The notes under the pieces are model-generated. The model was not told the DNA's origin. It did no database searches and worked only from the letters and a program-made list of their open reading frames with translations. Below are positions 19,053 to 31,343 of a DNA stretch of 64,000 nt, piece after piece. Within the stretch, counting starts at the first letter, position 1. Each line of letters starts with the position of its first letter. The stretch is from Bifidobacterium moraviense (GTDB lineage: Bacteria; Actinomycetota; Actinomycetes; Actinomycetales; Bifidobacteriaceae), in NCBI RefSeq assembly GCF_012932365.1, contig NZ_JAAIIH010000014.1:1-64000 (forward strand), read 5' to 3'. A program made the translations under genes and the position numbers.

Positions 19053-20384
19053 CTACAGCCGCCCCAGCGCCCGCTCGACCAGCCGCGCCGGGAAGAACGT
19101 GCGCCACGCGGTCTCGTTGGCCCACGCGGTGACGATGCCGAAGTAGCGCCGGCGCGCGGCCGGCCGGCTCATGGTCAGGTCGTGGATGCCGCCGCGGATC
19201 CGCGCGATCGACACCAGATCGCCGAGCCGCAGCGCCGCCTGCCGTATGGCGGTCACGTCGAGCACCACGTCGCTTTCGCGCATGCGCTCGTCCCACGAGC
19301 CCTGCATGATCATCGAGCTGTCGGACGTGCACACCAGCACCGGCACCTGGATGTCCAGTCCGGCGGCCACCTCGGCCTGCCCGTTGAAGATCGCCTGCAT
19401 CCAGCCCGCGCGCGGCTGGAAGTGCGCGCCGGACGCCGCCGCGGAGGAGGGGTAGTCCCATTCGCCGCCGGTGGCCTTCTCGATGGTGCGCCCGTAGAAG
19501 CCGGGGTCGTTGAGCGGCAGCGGCGTCTTGCCGCCGGCGAGCAGGAACCCCTTGAGCACGGGCGTGGTGACGATGCGGAACGCCGTGTTGCCCTGCAGCT
19601 CCAGCCACGGCGAGTTGAGCGCGAGCGAGCGCACGTGGTGCGGGTGCTCGTGCGCCGCCCACAGCGACATGACGAGCCCGCCCTCCGAGTGTCCGATGCC
19701 GAGGATGCGCACGTGCTCGCCCATCTCGCGCACGATGACGTCGCGCAGCGCGTCGAGCTCCGCGAAATACTCGTGCAGGTCCTCCACGTATCCGGCGGTC
19801 TCCCCGGGCCGGTAGCTGCGCCCGTAGCGCCGCAGGTCCACGGCGTAGAAGGCCACGCCCATCGACTCCCAGTATTCGGAGGCGTGGCGGCGGTAGAAGT
19901 AGTCGTTCCAGCCGTGCAGGTACATGATGGCCAGCGGCTTGCCTGCCGCGCGGAAGCGCAGGCGGCGCAGGCGTTCGGCGAGGGTGAGGCGTTCGGGGTC
20001 CTTGCGCACGAACGTGGCGACGGCGTCCGGGCCCTCGCCGTCGGGTCCCAGGTGCACGGTGGCGCGCTGGTAGCCTGCGAGGATGTCGTCGTCGCGCCAC
20101 GCCTCCATGCGCGCGTGGCGGCGTGCGCGGGCGTCCCCGTCCCGTCCCGCGTCCGCGGCGGTTCCACTGGTCTCGGCTGCTGAAGGGGTCCCGGCGTCCT
20201 CGCCGACGTCCGCGGCCGCGCCCGTGGCCTCCGTGCGGGGCGTCGTGTCCGCGGCGGCATCCGACGCCGGCGCCGCTCCCGATCCCGTCTTGCCGGTCCT
20301 GCCGGCCGCGACCGTCTCGCCCGCGACGACCGCGTCCCCGTCCGCTCCGTCGTTCACGTCCGCGTTCGCACGCTCACCCGTCAT
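19053..20384 (-). CDS. Alpha/beta hydrolase (serine aminopeptidase S33-like / monoacylglycerol-lipase-like)
   Basis: 443 residues from the ATG at 20384, preceded by GGGAAGGAGCGACC. Residues 1-95 are an Ala/Gly/Asp/Thr-rich, probably disordered extension. The hydrolase core follows: IMYLHGWNDYF is the oxyanion loop, GIGHSEGGLVMSLWA holds the nucleophile Ser, and IRGGIHDLTMSRP carries the likely catalytic His. The overall pattern matches lysophospholipase/serine-aminopeptidase-type hydrolases. No signal peptide is evident, so it is probably cytoplasmic. It is convergent with the isomerase-like gene, 9 bases away. Confidence 0.82.
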   Translation of the reverse strand: MTGERANADVNDGADGDAVVAGETVAAGRTGKTGSGAAPASDAAADTTPRTEATGAAADVGEDAGTPSAAETSGTAADAGRDGDARARRHARMEAWRDDDILAGYQRATVHLGPDGEGPDAVATFVRKDPERLTLAERLRRLRFRAAGKPLAIMYLHGWNDYFYRRHASEYWESMGVAFYAVDLRRYGRSYRPGETAGYVEDLHEYFAELDALRDVIVREMGEHVRILGIGHSEGGLVMSLWAAHEHPHHVRSLALNSPWLELQGNTAFRIVTTPVLKGFLLAGGKTPLPLNDPGFYGRTIEKATGGEWDYPSSAAASGAHFQPRAGWMQAIFNGQAEVAAGLDIQVPVLVCTSDSSMIMQGSWDERMRESDVVLDVTAIRQAALRLGDLVSIARIRGGIHDLTMSRPAARRRYFGIVTAWANETAWRTFFPARLVERALGRL

Positions 20385-20513
20385 GGTCGCTCCTTCCCGG
20401 CGTCCGATTCCCTGCCGCCCGCTTCCGATTGTCGGTCCGCAGGCCTTCCGGCGCCTCCGACGTTCCGCCGCGCGGTGTCGGGTTTCCGCCCGAGTACGCC
20501 GCCCGAGTACGCC

Positions 20514-20555
20514 GAAGGCCGCCGATCCCGGGATGTTCCGGAACCGGCGGCCTTC
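20514..20555 (-). terminator. Hairpin downstream of the DUF3566 gene
   Basis: GAAGGCCGCCG (20514-20524) and CGGCGGCCTTC (20545-20555) form an 11-bp perfect stem with a 20-base centre that holds a smaller dyad. It follows the last gene of the gyrB-gyrA-DUF3566 block and precedes the hydrolase gene. No T-tract is present. Confidence 0.55.
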
Positions 20556-20606
20556 ACGGGCGGGGTCGTCCTCCGCCCTCGTCGTTCGTCATCGCCCGTC
20601 GTCGGC

Positions 20607-21125
20607 TCAGTCGTCGCCCAGGGTGACGTGGATGCCGCCCACCAGGGCGCACACCACGTTGTACAGGAACGCGCCGATGGTGGCGAGCACCATGATGAGC
20701 ACCACCTCGAAGATCGAGAGGATCGTGGTGGCGGACAGCACGGTGGGCAGCGACAGGATGTTGTTGAGGTCCAGTCCGCTCAGGCCCGTGTTCGACACCA
20801 TGTCGTTGACGCTGTCGAACAGGCCGATCACGTTGAGCAGTCCCCAGATGAGCGCCACCGCGACGATCTGGATGATCGCGCCGGCGATGGCCAGCAGGAA
20901 CGACACCTTGGCCACGCTCCACGGGTCCACGTGCGTGAGCGAGAGCTTCATGCGGCGGGCGCGCGGCACGCGGCGGGCGCGGGCCTGCGCGGGCGCGGCG
21001 GGGGACGCCGCGGCAGACACGGGCTCGGAGGCGCCGTACGCCATGCGATGGGAGGCCGCGGAACGGGCCTCGCGGCCCTCGTGCGCGGCGGCGTGCTCGG
21101 CCGGCTCGTTGAGGTTATCGCTCAT
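20607..21125 (-). CDS. DUF3566 membrane protein downstream of gyrA
   Basis: 172 residues. A ~60-residue Ala/Arg-rich cytoplasmic N-terminus leads to MKLSLTHVDPWSVAKVSF, the hallmark start of the DUF3566 domain. Two transmembrane helices follow (about residues 72-100 and 135-163). In Actinobacteria a DUF3566 gene directly after gyrA is a conserved arrangement, but its function is not known. It lies 63 bases after gyrA and is probably cotranscribed. TCTCCTTAGG on the plus strand supplies an AAGGAG site before its ATG. Confidence 0.9.
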   Translation of the reverse strand: MSDNLNEPAEHAAAHEGREARSAASHRMAYGASEPVSAAASPAAPAQARARRVPRARRMKLSLTHVDPWSVAKVSFLLAIAGAIIQIVAVALIWGLLNVIGLFDSVNDMVSNTGLSGLDLNNILSLPTVLSATTILSIFEVVLIMVLATIGAFLYNVVCALVGGIHVTLGDD

Positions 21126-21188
21126 GACTTCTCCTTAGGGATGCCCCGGATCGTAGGGTCCATCGCGGGTTCTTAGGGCAGGCTATCA

Positions 21189-23891
<2,703 letters not shown>

Positions 23892-23915
23892 TTGGTTTTC
23901 CTTTTGTCTGATTTC

Positions 23916-24030
23916 GGCTCCCCTCGCGGAGGGGAGCTGTCGACCGCAGGGAGACTGAGGGGAGTCGACTCCGTGACGGGGTCCTCCCCTCAGTCAGCTT
24001 CGCTGACAGCTCCCCTCAGCGAGGGGAGCC
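23916..24030. repeat. Convergent pair of CTCCCCTCAGTC...GAGGGGAGCC palindromic elements (copies 1-2)
   Basis: Copy 1 (23916-23963, inverted) and copy 2 (23984-24030, direct) lie head to head in the gyrB-gyrA spacer. Each has an inner stem CTCCCCTC...GAGGGGAG and an outer AGTC...GAC arm. The two copies can also pair with one another into a stem of over 40 bp. Six further copies lie at 40573-41664. This looks like a REP-type dispersed palindrome that could attenuate gyrA expression. Confidence 0.8.
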
Positions 24031-24046
24031 TGAGAAGAGATAGAGA

Positions 24047-26128
24047 TCACGCGTCGATGAAGCGCGCATCCTTGGCGTTGCGCTGGATGAACAGGCGGCG
24101 CGGCTCCACCTCGTCGCCCATGAGCATCGAGAACGTCTCGTCGGCCTGCGCCGCGTCCTCGATGTGGATCTGCTTGAGAATGCGGTGGTCCGGGTCCATG
24201 GTGGTCTCCCACAGCTCCTGGTACGTCATCTCGCCCAGACCCTTGTAGCGCTGGATGCCTTCGCCCTTGGGCAGCTGACGCCCCGCGGCCTTGCCTTCGG
24301 CGAGCTTGCGGTCGCGCTCGGTGTCCGTGTACACGAAGTCGTGCGGGCCCTTGGTCCACTTGAGGCGGTACAGCGGCGGCATGGCCACGTACACGTACCC
24401 GGCGGTGATCATGGGGCGCATGTAGCGGAAGAACAGCGTCAGGTTCAGCGTGGCGATGTGCGCGCCGTCCACGTCGGCGTCGGCCATGATGATGACCTTG
24501 TGGTAGCGCACCTTGTCCAGGTCGAAGTCCTCGCCGTAGCCGCCGCCCACCGCGGTGATGAGCGACTCGATGGTGTCGGACTTCATCATGCGGTCCAGGC
24601 TGGCGCGCTCGGTGTTGAGGATCTTGCCCCTGAGCGGCAGGATGGCCTGCGTGATCGGGTTGCGGCCCTGGATGGCGGAGCCGCCTGCGGAGTCGCCCTC
24701 CACGATGAACAGCTCGCACTCGGCCGGGTTGTTCGACTGGCAGTCCTTGAGCTTGTCCGGCATGCCGGCGGATTCGAAGATCGACTTGCGGCGCGTGTTC
24801 TCGCGCGCCTTCTTGGCGGCGATGCGCGCCCGGGAGGCCTCGATGGCCTTCTGGATGATCATCTTCGCCTCGTTCGGATGCGCGTCGAACCAGTCGCCGA
24901 GCTTCTCGGTCATCACGCGCTGCACGAACGTCTTGGCTTCGGAGTTGCCGAGCTTCGTCTTGGTCTGGCCCTCGAACTGCGGGGTGGTGAGCTTCACGGA
25001 CACCACGGCGGTGAGGCCTTCGCGCACGTCGTCGCCGGAGAGGTTCTCGTCCTTGTCCTTGAGGATGTTCTTCTCGCGCGCGTAGCGGTTGATCATGCCG
25101 GTGAGCGCCGCGCGGAAGCCCTCCTCGTGCGTGCCGCCCTCGGTGGTGGAGATGGTGTTGGCGAAGGTGTGCACGGCCTCGGAGTAGGCGGTGGTCCACT
25201 GCATCGCGATCTCCGCGGAGATGCCGAGCTTGAGGTCCTCGGCCTCGAAGTCGATCACGTCCTCCTCGACCGGCACGGCCTTGCGCGACTTCACCAGATA
25301 CGCCACGTAGTCCTTGATGCCGTTGGCGTACTGGTAGGTGACGGTCTGGTGCAGCTCCTCGGCCACGTTGTCGCCGTCGCCGGCCACCTCGTCGCCGGCC
25401 TCGTCGAGCTGGCGCTCGTCGGTCAGCGTGATCTTGAGGCCCTTGTTGAGGAACGCCATCTGCTGGAAGCGGCTGCGCAGCGTCTCGAAGTCGTACGTGG
25501 TGGTCTCGAAGATCGCCGAATCGGCCCAGAACGTCACCGAGGTACCGGTGGACTCGCCCTCGGCCATCGGCTCGCCCTTGGCCAGACGCGCGGTCGGCTT
25601 CTGGTTGATGTAGGTCTGCGTCCAGTGGAAGCCCTGGCGGCGCACCTCGATGTCCACGCGCGTGGACAGCGCGTTCACCACGGAGATGCCCACGCCGTGC
25701 AGGCCGCCGGAGACCGCGTATCCGCCGCCGCCGAACTTGCCGCCGGCGTGCAGCTTCGTCATGACCGTCTCCACGCCGGAGACGCCCTCGCCCGGCACTT
25801 CGTCGACGGGGATGCCGCGGCCGTCGTCCACGACGCGGATGCCGTTGCCCGGCAGGATCGTCACCTCGATGTGGCTTGCGTAGCCGGCCAGCGCCTCGTC
25901 GACGGAGTTGTCGACGATCTCGTACACCAGGTGATGCAGGCCGCGCGGGCCGGTGGAGCCGATGTACATGCCCGGGCGGATGCGCACCGCCTCGAGGCCC
26001 TCGAGCACCTTCAGATCGGAGGCGTCGTAGTGCTCGGGCGAGAGCGAGTCATCGAGCTGGGCGTCTTCGAGATTGTCGGATGCGCCGGATTCACGCTCCG
26101 GCGTTCCCTCCGTATTGAGTTCTTCCAA
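24047..26128 (-). CDS. gyrB: DNA gyrase subunit B
   Basis: 693 residues. It is the ATPase subunit of gyrase. The start is a TTG at 26128, preceded by AAAGGAACTCTTCA. The GHKL ATPase domain has DNSVDEALAGYA and the VDDGRGIPVD motif, with a Gly-rich lid loop GGGGYAVSGGLHGVG. The TOPRIM domain has EGDSAGGSA and DADVDGAHI. The C-terminal QRNAKDARFIDA is typical. It is downstream of recF-DUF721 and upstream of gyrA, all on the minus strand. Confidence 0.98.
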   Translation of the reverse strand: MEELNTEGTPERESGASDNLEDAQLDDSLSPEHYDASDLKVLEGLEAVRIRPGMYIGSTGPRGLHHLVYEIVDNSVDEALAGYASHIEVTILPGNGIRVVDDGRGIPVDEVPGEGVSGVETVMTKLHAGGKFGGGGYAVSGGLHGVGISVVNALSTRVDIEVRRQGFHWTQTYINQKPTARLAKGEPMAEGESTGTSVTFWADSAIFETTTYDFETLRSRFQQMAFLNKGLKITLTDERQLDEAGDEVAGDGDNVAEELHQTVTYQYANGIKDYVAYLVKSRKAVPVEEDVIDFEAEDLKLGISAEIAMQWTTAYSEAVHTFANTISTTEGGTHEEGFRAALTGMINRYAREKNILKDKDENLSGDDVREGLTAVVSVKLTTPQFEGQTKTKLGNSEAKTFVQRVMTEKLGDWFDAHPNEAKMIIQKAIEASRARIAAKKARENTRRKSIFESAGMPDKLKDCQSNNPAECELFIVEGDSAGGSAIQGRNPITQAILPLRGKILNTERASLDRMMKSDTIESLITAVGGGYGEDFDLDKVRYHKVIIMADADVDGAHIATLNLTLFFRYMRPMITAGYVYVAMPPLYRLKWTKGPHDFVYTDTERDRKLAEGKAAGRQLPKGEGIQRYKGLGEMTYQELWETTMDPDHRILKQIHIEDAAQADETFSMLMGDEVEPRRLFIQRNAKDARFIDA

Positions 26129-26191
26129 TGAAGAGTTCCTTTCATGCGCGGTCGGCTCCGTTGCGAGGACTCCACCGCGGTCATTGCCACC

Positions 26192-26227
26192 GTAGAACGC
26201 CTTCTAGGGGCGTTTACGGGCTTCTAC
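26192..26227 (-). promoter_or_regulatory. Alternative hairpins in the gyrB leader
   Basis: In the 152-base DUF721-gyrB spacer, GTAGAA (26192-26197) can pair with TTCTAC (26222-26227). The overlapping AACGCC (26196-26201) can pair with GGCGTT (26209-26214). The two stems share two bases, so they compete. This may be a weak terminator or attenuator before gyrB. No T-tract is present. Confidence 0.35.
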
Positions 26228-26280
26228 CCATCTTTGGATAGGGTACCAGCGGTAGGGGACTTGCGCCCCGCTGCACCGCC

Positions 26281-26760
26281 TCAGTACTTTCTGCGCGCGT
26301 AGCGTCCGCCGCCGAACGTGGAGGCGCGCGGACCGGTGACCTGCACCCGCTCCACGGGCAGGCCCACGAGCCGTTCGGCGATCCTGGACCTCAGCTGCGG
26401 GATGAGGTACGTCAGCTGCGTGGCCCACACCGTCGACTCGGTGCGGATGGTGAGCACGCCGTCGGCGTAGCCCGCGGGACGCGAGTGCGCGGCGATGCCG
26501 GGCCCCACCACCTCGTCCCAGTGGTATTCGAGCTGCGCGAGCTTGAGGTGCGGACCCCAGTTGCCCTGGATGGCCAGCACGTCGGCCACGGAGCCGAGCC
26601 GGCTCGGATCGCGCCCGGGCTTGCCGAAGCTCTCCCACGCCTTCTCGGCGCGTTCGGCGCGCGCCCGGCGCGTGAACTGGCGGTGGGTGAAGCGCTCGAA
26701 CACCTCGGCGGGCAGCTTGCGCTGGTCCAGATTGAGCGTCTCGGCGATCGGCGGGTTCAT
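26281..26760 (-). CDS. DUF721 (DciA-like) protein
   Basis: 159 residues from the ATG at 26760 that overlaps the recF stop codon (ATGA). The core WDEVVGPGIAAHSRP, then VLTIRTESTVWATQLTYLIPQL, is the DUF721 fold. DUF721 proteins of the DciA group load or recruit the replicative helicase DnaB in bacteria lacking DnaC, and a DUF721 gene between recF and gyrB is typical of Actinobacteria. A ~60-residue basic N-terminal segment precedes the domain. The tail is rich in Arg/Gly/Tyr (GGGRYARRKY). Confidence 0.88.
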   Translation of the reverse strand: MNPPIAETLNLDQRKLPAEVFERFTHRQFTRRARAERAEKAWESFGKPGRDPSRLGSVADVLAIQGNWGPHLKLAQLEYHWDEVVGPGIAAHSRPAGYADGVLTIRTESTVWATQLTYLIPQLRSRIAERLVGLPVERVQVTGPRASTFGGGRYARRKY

Positions 26761-27923
26761 CGCGCCGCGCCTTCCTGTGCCGTGTCTCTCTGCACCGCAC
26801 CTTCCTGCGTGTCCGGCAGCAGCGACGCCACGTCGATCACCGCGGCCCCGGACGCCTCGGGGATGTCGCTCGCCGCGGCCACGGTGATGAGCACCTGGTC
26901 CTGGTCGGCGGCGAAGTCGAGGATCTGCGCGCGGCGCGATTCGTCGAGCTGCGCGAACACGTCGTCGAGGATCACCACCGGACGCGTGCCCTGCTCGGCC
27001 ACGGCGCGGAACAGCGCCATCCGCAGGGCCAGCGCCATCGTCCACATCTCGCCGTTCGAGGCGTATTCGCGCGCCGGCACGCCGTCGAGCAGCACCGAGA
27101 CGTCGTCGCGCTGCGGGCCGATGAGGTTCACGCCGCGCGCCGCCTCGCCCGGGTAGATGCGCTGGAAGTGCCGGCTGATCTCCATCTCCGGCGCATCCAG
27201 CTCCAGCACCTCCGCGAAGCTGGGCGCGTACTCGAGCCGCGCCTCGCCGCCGTTGTTGGAAAGCCGCGCGTAGATGTCCGCGAACGGCCCGGAGAGCCGG
27301 TCCGTCAGCGCCTTGCGGGCGCGCGTCAGGGCCACGCCGGCCTCGATGAACTGTCCGGTCCAGATCTCCAGTCCGCTCAGCGCCGCGTCCATCGGCGTGC
27401 CGTTGCGCCCGGCCTGCGCGATCTGCCGGAGCAGGGCGCCGCGCTGCTGCGCGACGTGCGCGAACCGCTGCGCGACGTCCCAGTACGTGCGGTCGAGCAG
27501 GGCGCCGGCCTGGTTGAGGAAGCCGCGCCTCGCCGCCGGGTCCCCGGACACGAGCCGCTGGTCCTCGGGGGAGAACGTCACGCAGGGGATGCGGCCCAGG
27601 ATGTCGCGCATGTACACGCTGCGTCCGCCGTTGATGCGCGCGCGGTTGGCGCCGCGGGCGGACACGGTCAGCTCGTAGGTGGTGGTGCGTCCATCGTCCT
27701 CCACGTTCGCGCGGATGACGGCGCTGCGTTCGCCGCGCTTCACCAGCGGCAGCGACGACGACGCGCGGTGGCTGCCGCCGGTGGCCAGCACCTCGACGGC
27801 CTCCACCAGATTCGTCTTGCCCAGGCCGTTGCGGCCCTGCAGGATCGTCACCCCCGGCCCGAAGTCGAGCACGCAGGAGTCCCAGGACCGGTAGCGGTCG
27901 AGCGCCAAACGGGAGATGTGCAC
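26757..27923 (-). CDS. recF: DNA replication and repair protein RecF
   Basis: 388 residues from a GTG at 27923. It is an SMC-like ATPase that helps load RecA at gaps and stalled forks. Walker A is GRNGLGKTN, the signature loop is ASNGEMWTMALALRMA, and Walker B is RPVVILDDVFAQLD. The C-terminus is a variable Ala/Gln/Glu tail. It begins 26 bases after dnaN and overlaps the DUF721 gene by four bases, so dnaN-recF-DUF721 is one operon. Confidence 0.97.
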   Translation of the reverse strand: MHISRLALDRYRSWDSCVLDFGPGVTILQGRNGLGKTNLVEAVEVLATGGSHRASSSLPLVKRGERSAVIRANVEDDGRTTTYELTVSARGANRARINGGRSVYMRDILGRIPCVTFSPEDQRLVSGDPAARRGFLNQAGALLDRTYWDVAQRFAHVAQQRGALLRQIAQAGRNGTPMDAALSGLEIWTGQFIEAGVALTRARKALTDRLSGPFADIYARLSNNGGEARLEYAPSFAEVLELDAPEMEISRHFQRIYPGEAARGVNLIGPQRDDVSVLLDGVPAREYASNGEMWTMALALRMALFRAVAEQGTRPVVILDDVFAQLDESRRAQILDFAADQDQVLITVAAASDIPEASGAAVIDVASLLPDTQEGAVQRDTAQEGAAR

Positions 27924-27949
27924 GCCGGCTGCGATTCCGTCGGGCCGCG

Positions 27950-29074
27950 TCAGGCGGTGAAGCGCATCGGCACCAGCAGGTAGCGGTAGTCGAGCGACTC
28001 GTCGGAGTCCTGCTCCTGCTGCCCGTTGAACTCCACGGCCTTCACGGCGGTGGTCATCTTCATGCGCACGAACGGCTCGGTGATGGCGCTCAGACCCTCG
28101 ATGAGGTAGGAGGGGTTGAACGCCACGGTGATGTCGTCGCCGTCCATGTCCATGTCGATCGTCTCGATGGCCTGCGACTCGTCCGCAGCGCCGGCGGAGA
28201 GCGTGAGCTCCTGGCCGGAGAACGCCATGCGGATGGGCGCGTTGCGCTCGGCGACGATGGCCACGCGCTTGATGGCGCCGATGAGCTGCTGGCGGTCGAT
28301 GACGGCCTGGATCGGGTAGTCGTCCGCGAAGAGGCGGTCCACGGCGGGGAACTCGCCGTCGATGAGCTGCGAGGTGGAGACGCGGCCGGCGTTCTCGAAG
28401 CCGAGCAGCGTGGCGTTGGACTCGTCGTAGTCCACGACCACGTTCTGCGACGTGTCCAGCGAACGGGCGACGTCCTTGAGCAGCGTGCCGCGCACCAGCG
28501 TGACGGTGCTGACGTTGGGGTTCTGCGGCGTCCAGGTGAAGCTGGCGCGCGAGAGGCGGAAGCGGTCGGTGGCGGTCATGACGACCTTGTCGCCCTCGAA
28601 GGAGATCTTCACGCCGGCCAGCACGGGGCGGCTCTCCTCGCGGGTCACGGCCACGGACGCCTGGTTGACGGCCTGCACGAAGGTGGGCGCGTCCACCTGC
28701 CCGAGCTTGGCGGGGACCACGGGAAGGTCCGGGTACTCGGCGTCCGGCATGAGCTGCAGCGTGAACGTGGACTTGCCGGAGGTGATGGTCATCTTGGAGC
28801 CTTCGGTGGACAGATAGGTCTTCTCCGCGGGCAGGCTCTTCGTGATGTCCGCCAGCAGCTTGCCGGTCACCAGCGCGGAGCCGGCCTCGTCCACGCCGGC
28901 CTCGATGTGGTGGCGCGCGGAGACCTCGTAGTCGAAGGCGCTCAGCTGCAGCGTGCCGTCGATGGCCTCCAGCTTGAGGCCCGCGAGGATGGGCGTGGCG
29001 GGACGTGCGGGGATGACGCGGGTGGTCCAGGCTACGGCGTCGGCCAGTGCCGCGGAATTGATTTCGACTTTCAT
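27950..29074 (-). CDS. dnaN: DNA polymerase III beta sliding clamp
   Basis: 374 residues from the ATG at 29074, which is preceded by GCAAGGGGCACC; upstream in-frame codons have no such site. The clamp starts MKVEINSAALADAVAW and ends in the conserved YLLVPMRFTA. The middle domain TREESRPVLAGVKISFEGDK is diagnostic. A 513-base spacer with DnaA boxes separates it from dnaA. Confidence 0.97.
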   Translation of the reverse strand: MKVEINSAALADAVAWTTRVIPARPATPILAGLKLEAIDGTLQLSAFDYEVSARHHIEAGVDEAGSALVTGKLLADITKSLPAEKTYLSTEGSKMTITSGKSTFTLQLMPDAEYPDLPVVPAKLGQVDAPTFVQAVNQASVAVTREESRPVLAGVKISFEGDKVVMTATDRFRLSRASFTWTPQNPNVSTVTLVRGTLLKDVARSLDTSQNVVVDYDESNATLLGFENAGRVSTSQLIDGEFPAVDRLFADDYPIQAVIDRQQLIGAIKRVAIVAERNAPIRMAFSGQELTLSAGAADESQAIETIDMDMDGDDITVAFNPSYLIEGLSAITEPFVRMKMTTAVKAVEFNGQQEQDSDESLDYRYLLVPMRFTA

Positions 29075-29218
29075 GGTGCCCCTTGCTCGGCGTTGACGTG
29101 ATCTGGGTTTCATTCTAGCCGGCGCACGGCCCTGCGGCCCGTGGCCTCCGAGGCGGTGACGATGATGGCTATGAGTTTCCAAGAAGTAATTCATCGTCAT
29201 CATAAGAGCGGTGGATAT

Positions 29219-29497
29219 GGTGGATAACCCGGATTTTCCTTGGAATCCCGGTTATCAACACCCGCATCCACTGTGGACAACGCGAGGACGCTCATGTGGA
29301 CAACTCGCCGGGTTATCCACAGGCGTCGAAGCCCCTTTCGTTTGTCCACAAAACGGCCTCGCATGTGCACAACTCGTCAACGCGGCGTTTCGGCGTTTTC
29401 AACGGGTTATGCCCCGGGTTTACCCACATTCGTGCACAACTCTGTGGATAACTTTTTCGATGCCCGGGCCTCTCCGCGCACGTCGCACTTGTCCACG
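29219..29497. other. DnaA-box cluster in the dnaN-dnaA spacer (oriC component)
   Basis: Two perfect boxes lie at 29313-29321 (TTATCCACA) and 29443-29451 (TGTGGATAA). One-mismatch boxes are at 29219, 29252, 29272, 29295, 29342, 29364, 29420 and 29489. The 513-base spacer (29075-29587) holds no gene. In many Actinobacteria the dnaA-dnaN gap is the functional oriC. Three near-identical TGTGGACAA/TGTGCACAA variants suggest low-affinity sites. Confidence 0.8.
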
Positions 29498-29587
29498 GTG
29501 GACATGCCGACGCCGTCGCGGACACGGGAAAGACGCGTTGCGCACGCGCGCGGTGCACAACCGCGCAGTGCCGCGCGGACGCCCGCG

Positions 29588-31222
29588 TCAGTTGTTCGGA
29601 TGCTGCTTGAGCCGGATGGTCAGCTCCATCACGTAGTTGTAGATCTCGCGCTTCTCCTGCATCTCGTCGCTGATGCGCGTGCAGGCGTGCAGCACGGTGG
29701 TGTGGTCGCGTCCGCCGAAGACCTGGCCGATGTCGAACAGCGACATGCTGGTCATCTCTCGGGCCAGATACATGGCGATCTGGCGCGCGTTGGCGATGTT
29801 CTTGGTGCGCGAGCGCCCCACGAGGTCGTCGAACGTGAGCCGGAAGTACTTGGCCACCTGCGTGATGATGTCCGTGGGCTTGATCTCCACGTCCGTGGTG
29901 AAGAAGTCCTGCAGCGTCTGCTCGGCCAGCGCGCGGCTGACGGGCTGGTTGTTCAGGCTCGCCACGGCCGTCACGCGCGTCAGGGCGCCCTCGAGCTCGC
30001 GGATGTTCTCGGTGAAGCGCTCGGCGATGAGGTCGAGCACGTCGCCGGGGACGGTGACGTTGTTGCGGGTGGCGATCATGCGCAGGATCGCGATGCGCGT
30101 CTCCAGGTCCGGCGGGCGCACGTCCACCGTCAGTCCCGAGTCGAAGCGGGAGATCAGGCGCGCCTCGAAGCCCTTGAGGTTCTTGGGCGGCACGTCGGAC
30201 GCGATGACGATGCGCTTGTTGGCCTGGTACAGCGTGTTGAACGTATGGAAGAACTGCTCCATCGTCTCGGTCTTGCCGCTCAGGAACTGGATGTCGTCGA
30301 TGAGCAGCACGTCCACCTCGCGGTAGCGGCGGTTGAACTCGGCGATCTGGCCCTGCGAGCGCGCGGAGTTCTGCAGCGCGGAGATGAACTCGTTGGTGAA
30401 CTCCTCGCTGGTGACGTACAGGACCTTCAGGCCCGGGTCCTTGACCAGCGCGTAGTTGCCGATCGCGTTGAGCAGGTGCGTCTTGCCCAGACCGGAGCCG
30501 CCGTAGATGCACAGCGGGTTGTAGTCGCGGCCGGAGCCCTCCGCCACGGCCAGCGCGACGGTGCGCGCGAAGCGGTTGGACTCGCCGGGGACGAAGGTCT
30601 CGAACGTGGCGTTCTTGTTGAGGTGCGTGCCCGGATCGCGCTCCACCTTGCGCCCGTTGCCCGGGTAGGGCGGCGTGTCGAACGTGGGCTGGACCATCGG
30701 GCCGTTCGCGTAGGAGTCGGACAGTTCGTCGATGCTCGGCTGCGTGGGGGCGCCGTTCGCCGGGACGGCGTACGGATCGGCGGCGCGGTCGCGTTCCTGC
30801 CTGCCGCGGCGGGGCACGACGTCCGACGGCATGGGCGTCTCGGGCGCGGCGGATGCGGGTGCGGAGGGCGCGGCCGGCCTGGTCTGGCGGGAGCCTCTGG
30901 AGGCGCGCGGCGCCTGCGCGCCCTGGGAGGCCTGCGCGGCCTGCGCCTTGCTGGGCGGCACCACCTTGACGGCGGGGAACATGTCCTTGCCCGTGACCAT
31001 GTTGAGCGCCTCGACCAGCGGCCCGTTGAGCACGTCCATCACGGCGCGCTGCGTGGCCTTGCTCGTCACGCGCAGGATGATCGTCGTGTCGAACATCGCC
31101 TCGGGGTGGATGTCCTCGAGCCAGCCCTTGTCCCTCGCGGTCAGGTCGTCATTGTGCTTGAGCAGCTGGAGGACCACGTCCCACAGGCGCTTCATATCCG
31201 CATCGGGCATGGCCTGGCCCAT
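29588..31222 (-). CDS. dnaA: Chromosomal replication initiator protein DnaA
   Basis: 544 residues from the ATG at 31222, preceded by GAGAGGAGGGCCC. DnaA melts oriC and loads the replicative helicase. Domain I occupies residues ~1-90. A long linker (~90-210) is Ala/Pro/Arg-rich. The AAA+ domain has Walker A GGSGLGKTHLLNAI and Walker B VLLIDDIQFL. Domain IV ends with the DnaA-box-binding helix-turn-helix, GGRDHTTVLHACTRI. The dnaA and rpmH genes diverge here, which fixes the origin. Confidence 0.98.
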   Translation of the reverse strand: MGQAMPDADMKRLWDVVLQLLKHNDDLTARDKGWLEDIHPEAMFDTTIILRVTSKATQRAVMDVLNGPLVEALNMVTGKDMFPAVKVVPPSKAQAAQASQGAQAPRASRGSRQTRPAAPSAPASAAPETPMPSDVVPRRGRQERDRAADPYAVPANGAPTQPSIDELSDSYANGPMVQPTFDTPPYPGNGRKVERDPGTHLNKNATFETFVPGESNRFARTVALAVAEGSGRDYNPLCIYGGSGLGKTHLLNAIGNYALVKDPGLKVLYVTSEEFTNEFISALQNSARSQGQIAEFNRRYREVDVLLIDDIQFLSGKTETMEQFFHTFNTLYQANKRIVIASDVPPKNLKGFEARLISRFDSGLTVDVRPPDLETRIAILRMIATRNNVTVPGDVLDLIAERFTENIRELEGALTRVTAVASLNNQPVSRALAEQTLQDFFTTDVEIKPTDIITQVAKYFRLTFDDLVGRSRTKNIANARQIAMYLAREMTSMSLFDIGQVFGGRDHTTVLHACTRISDEMQEKREIYNYVMELTIRLKQHPNN

Positions 31223-31343
31223 GGGCCCTCCTCTCGGTCGGTGCGCTGCGTACGCGGTGTCGCCCGCGCGGTCGGCGGTGGCGTCGCGCGCGCGAGTGCT
31301 GTTCGGTCAAACAGTAGGACATGTTTACACCGAAAACATTCAG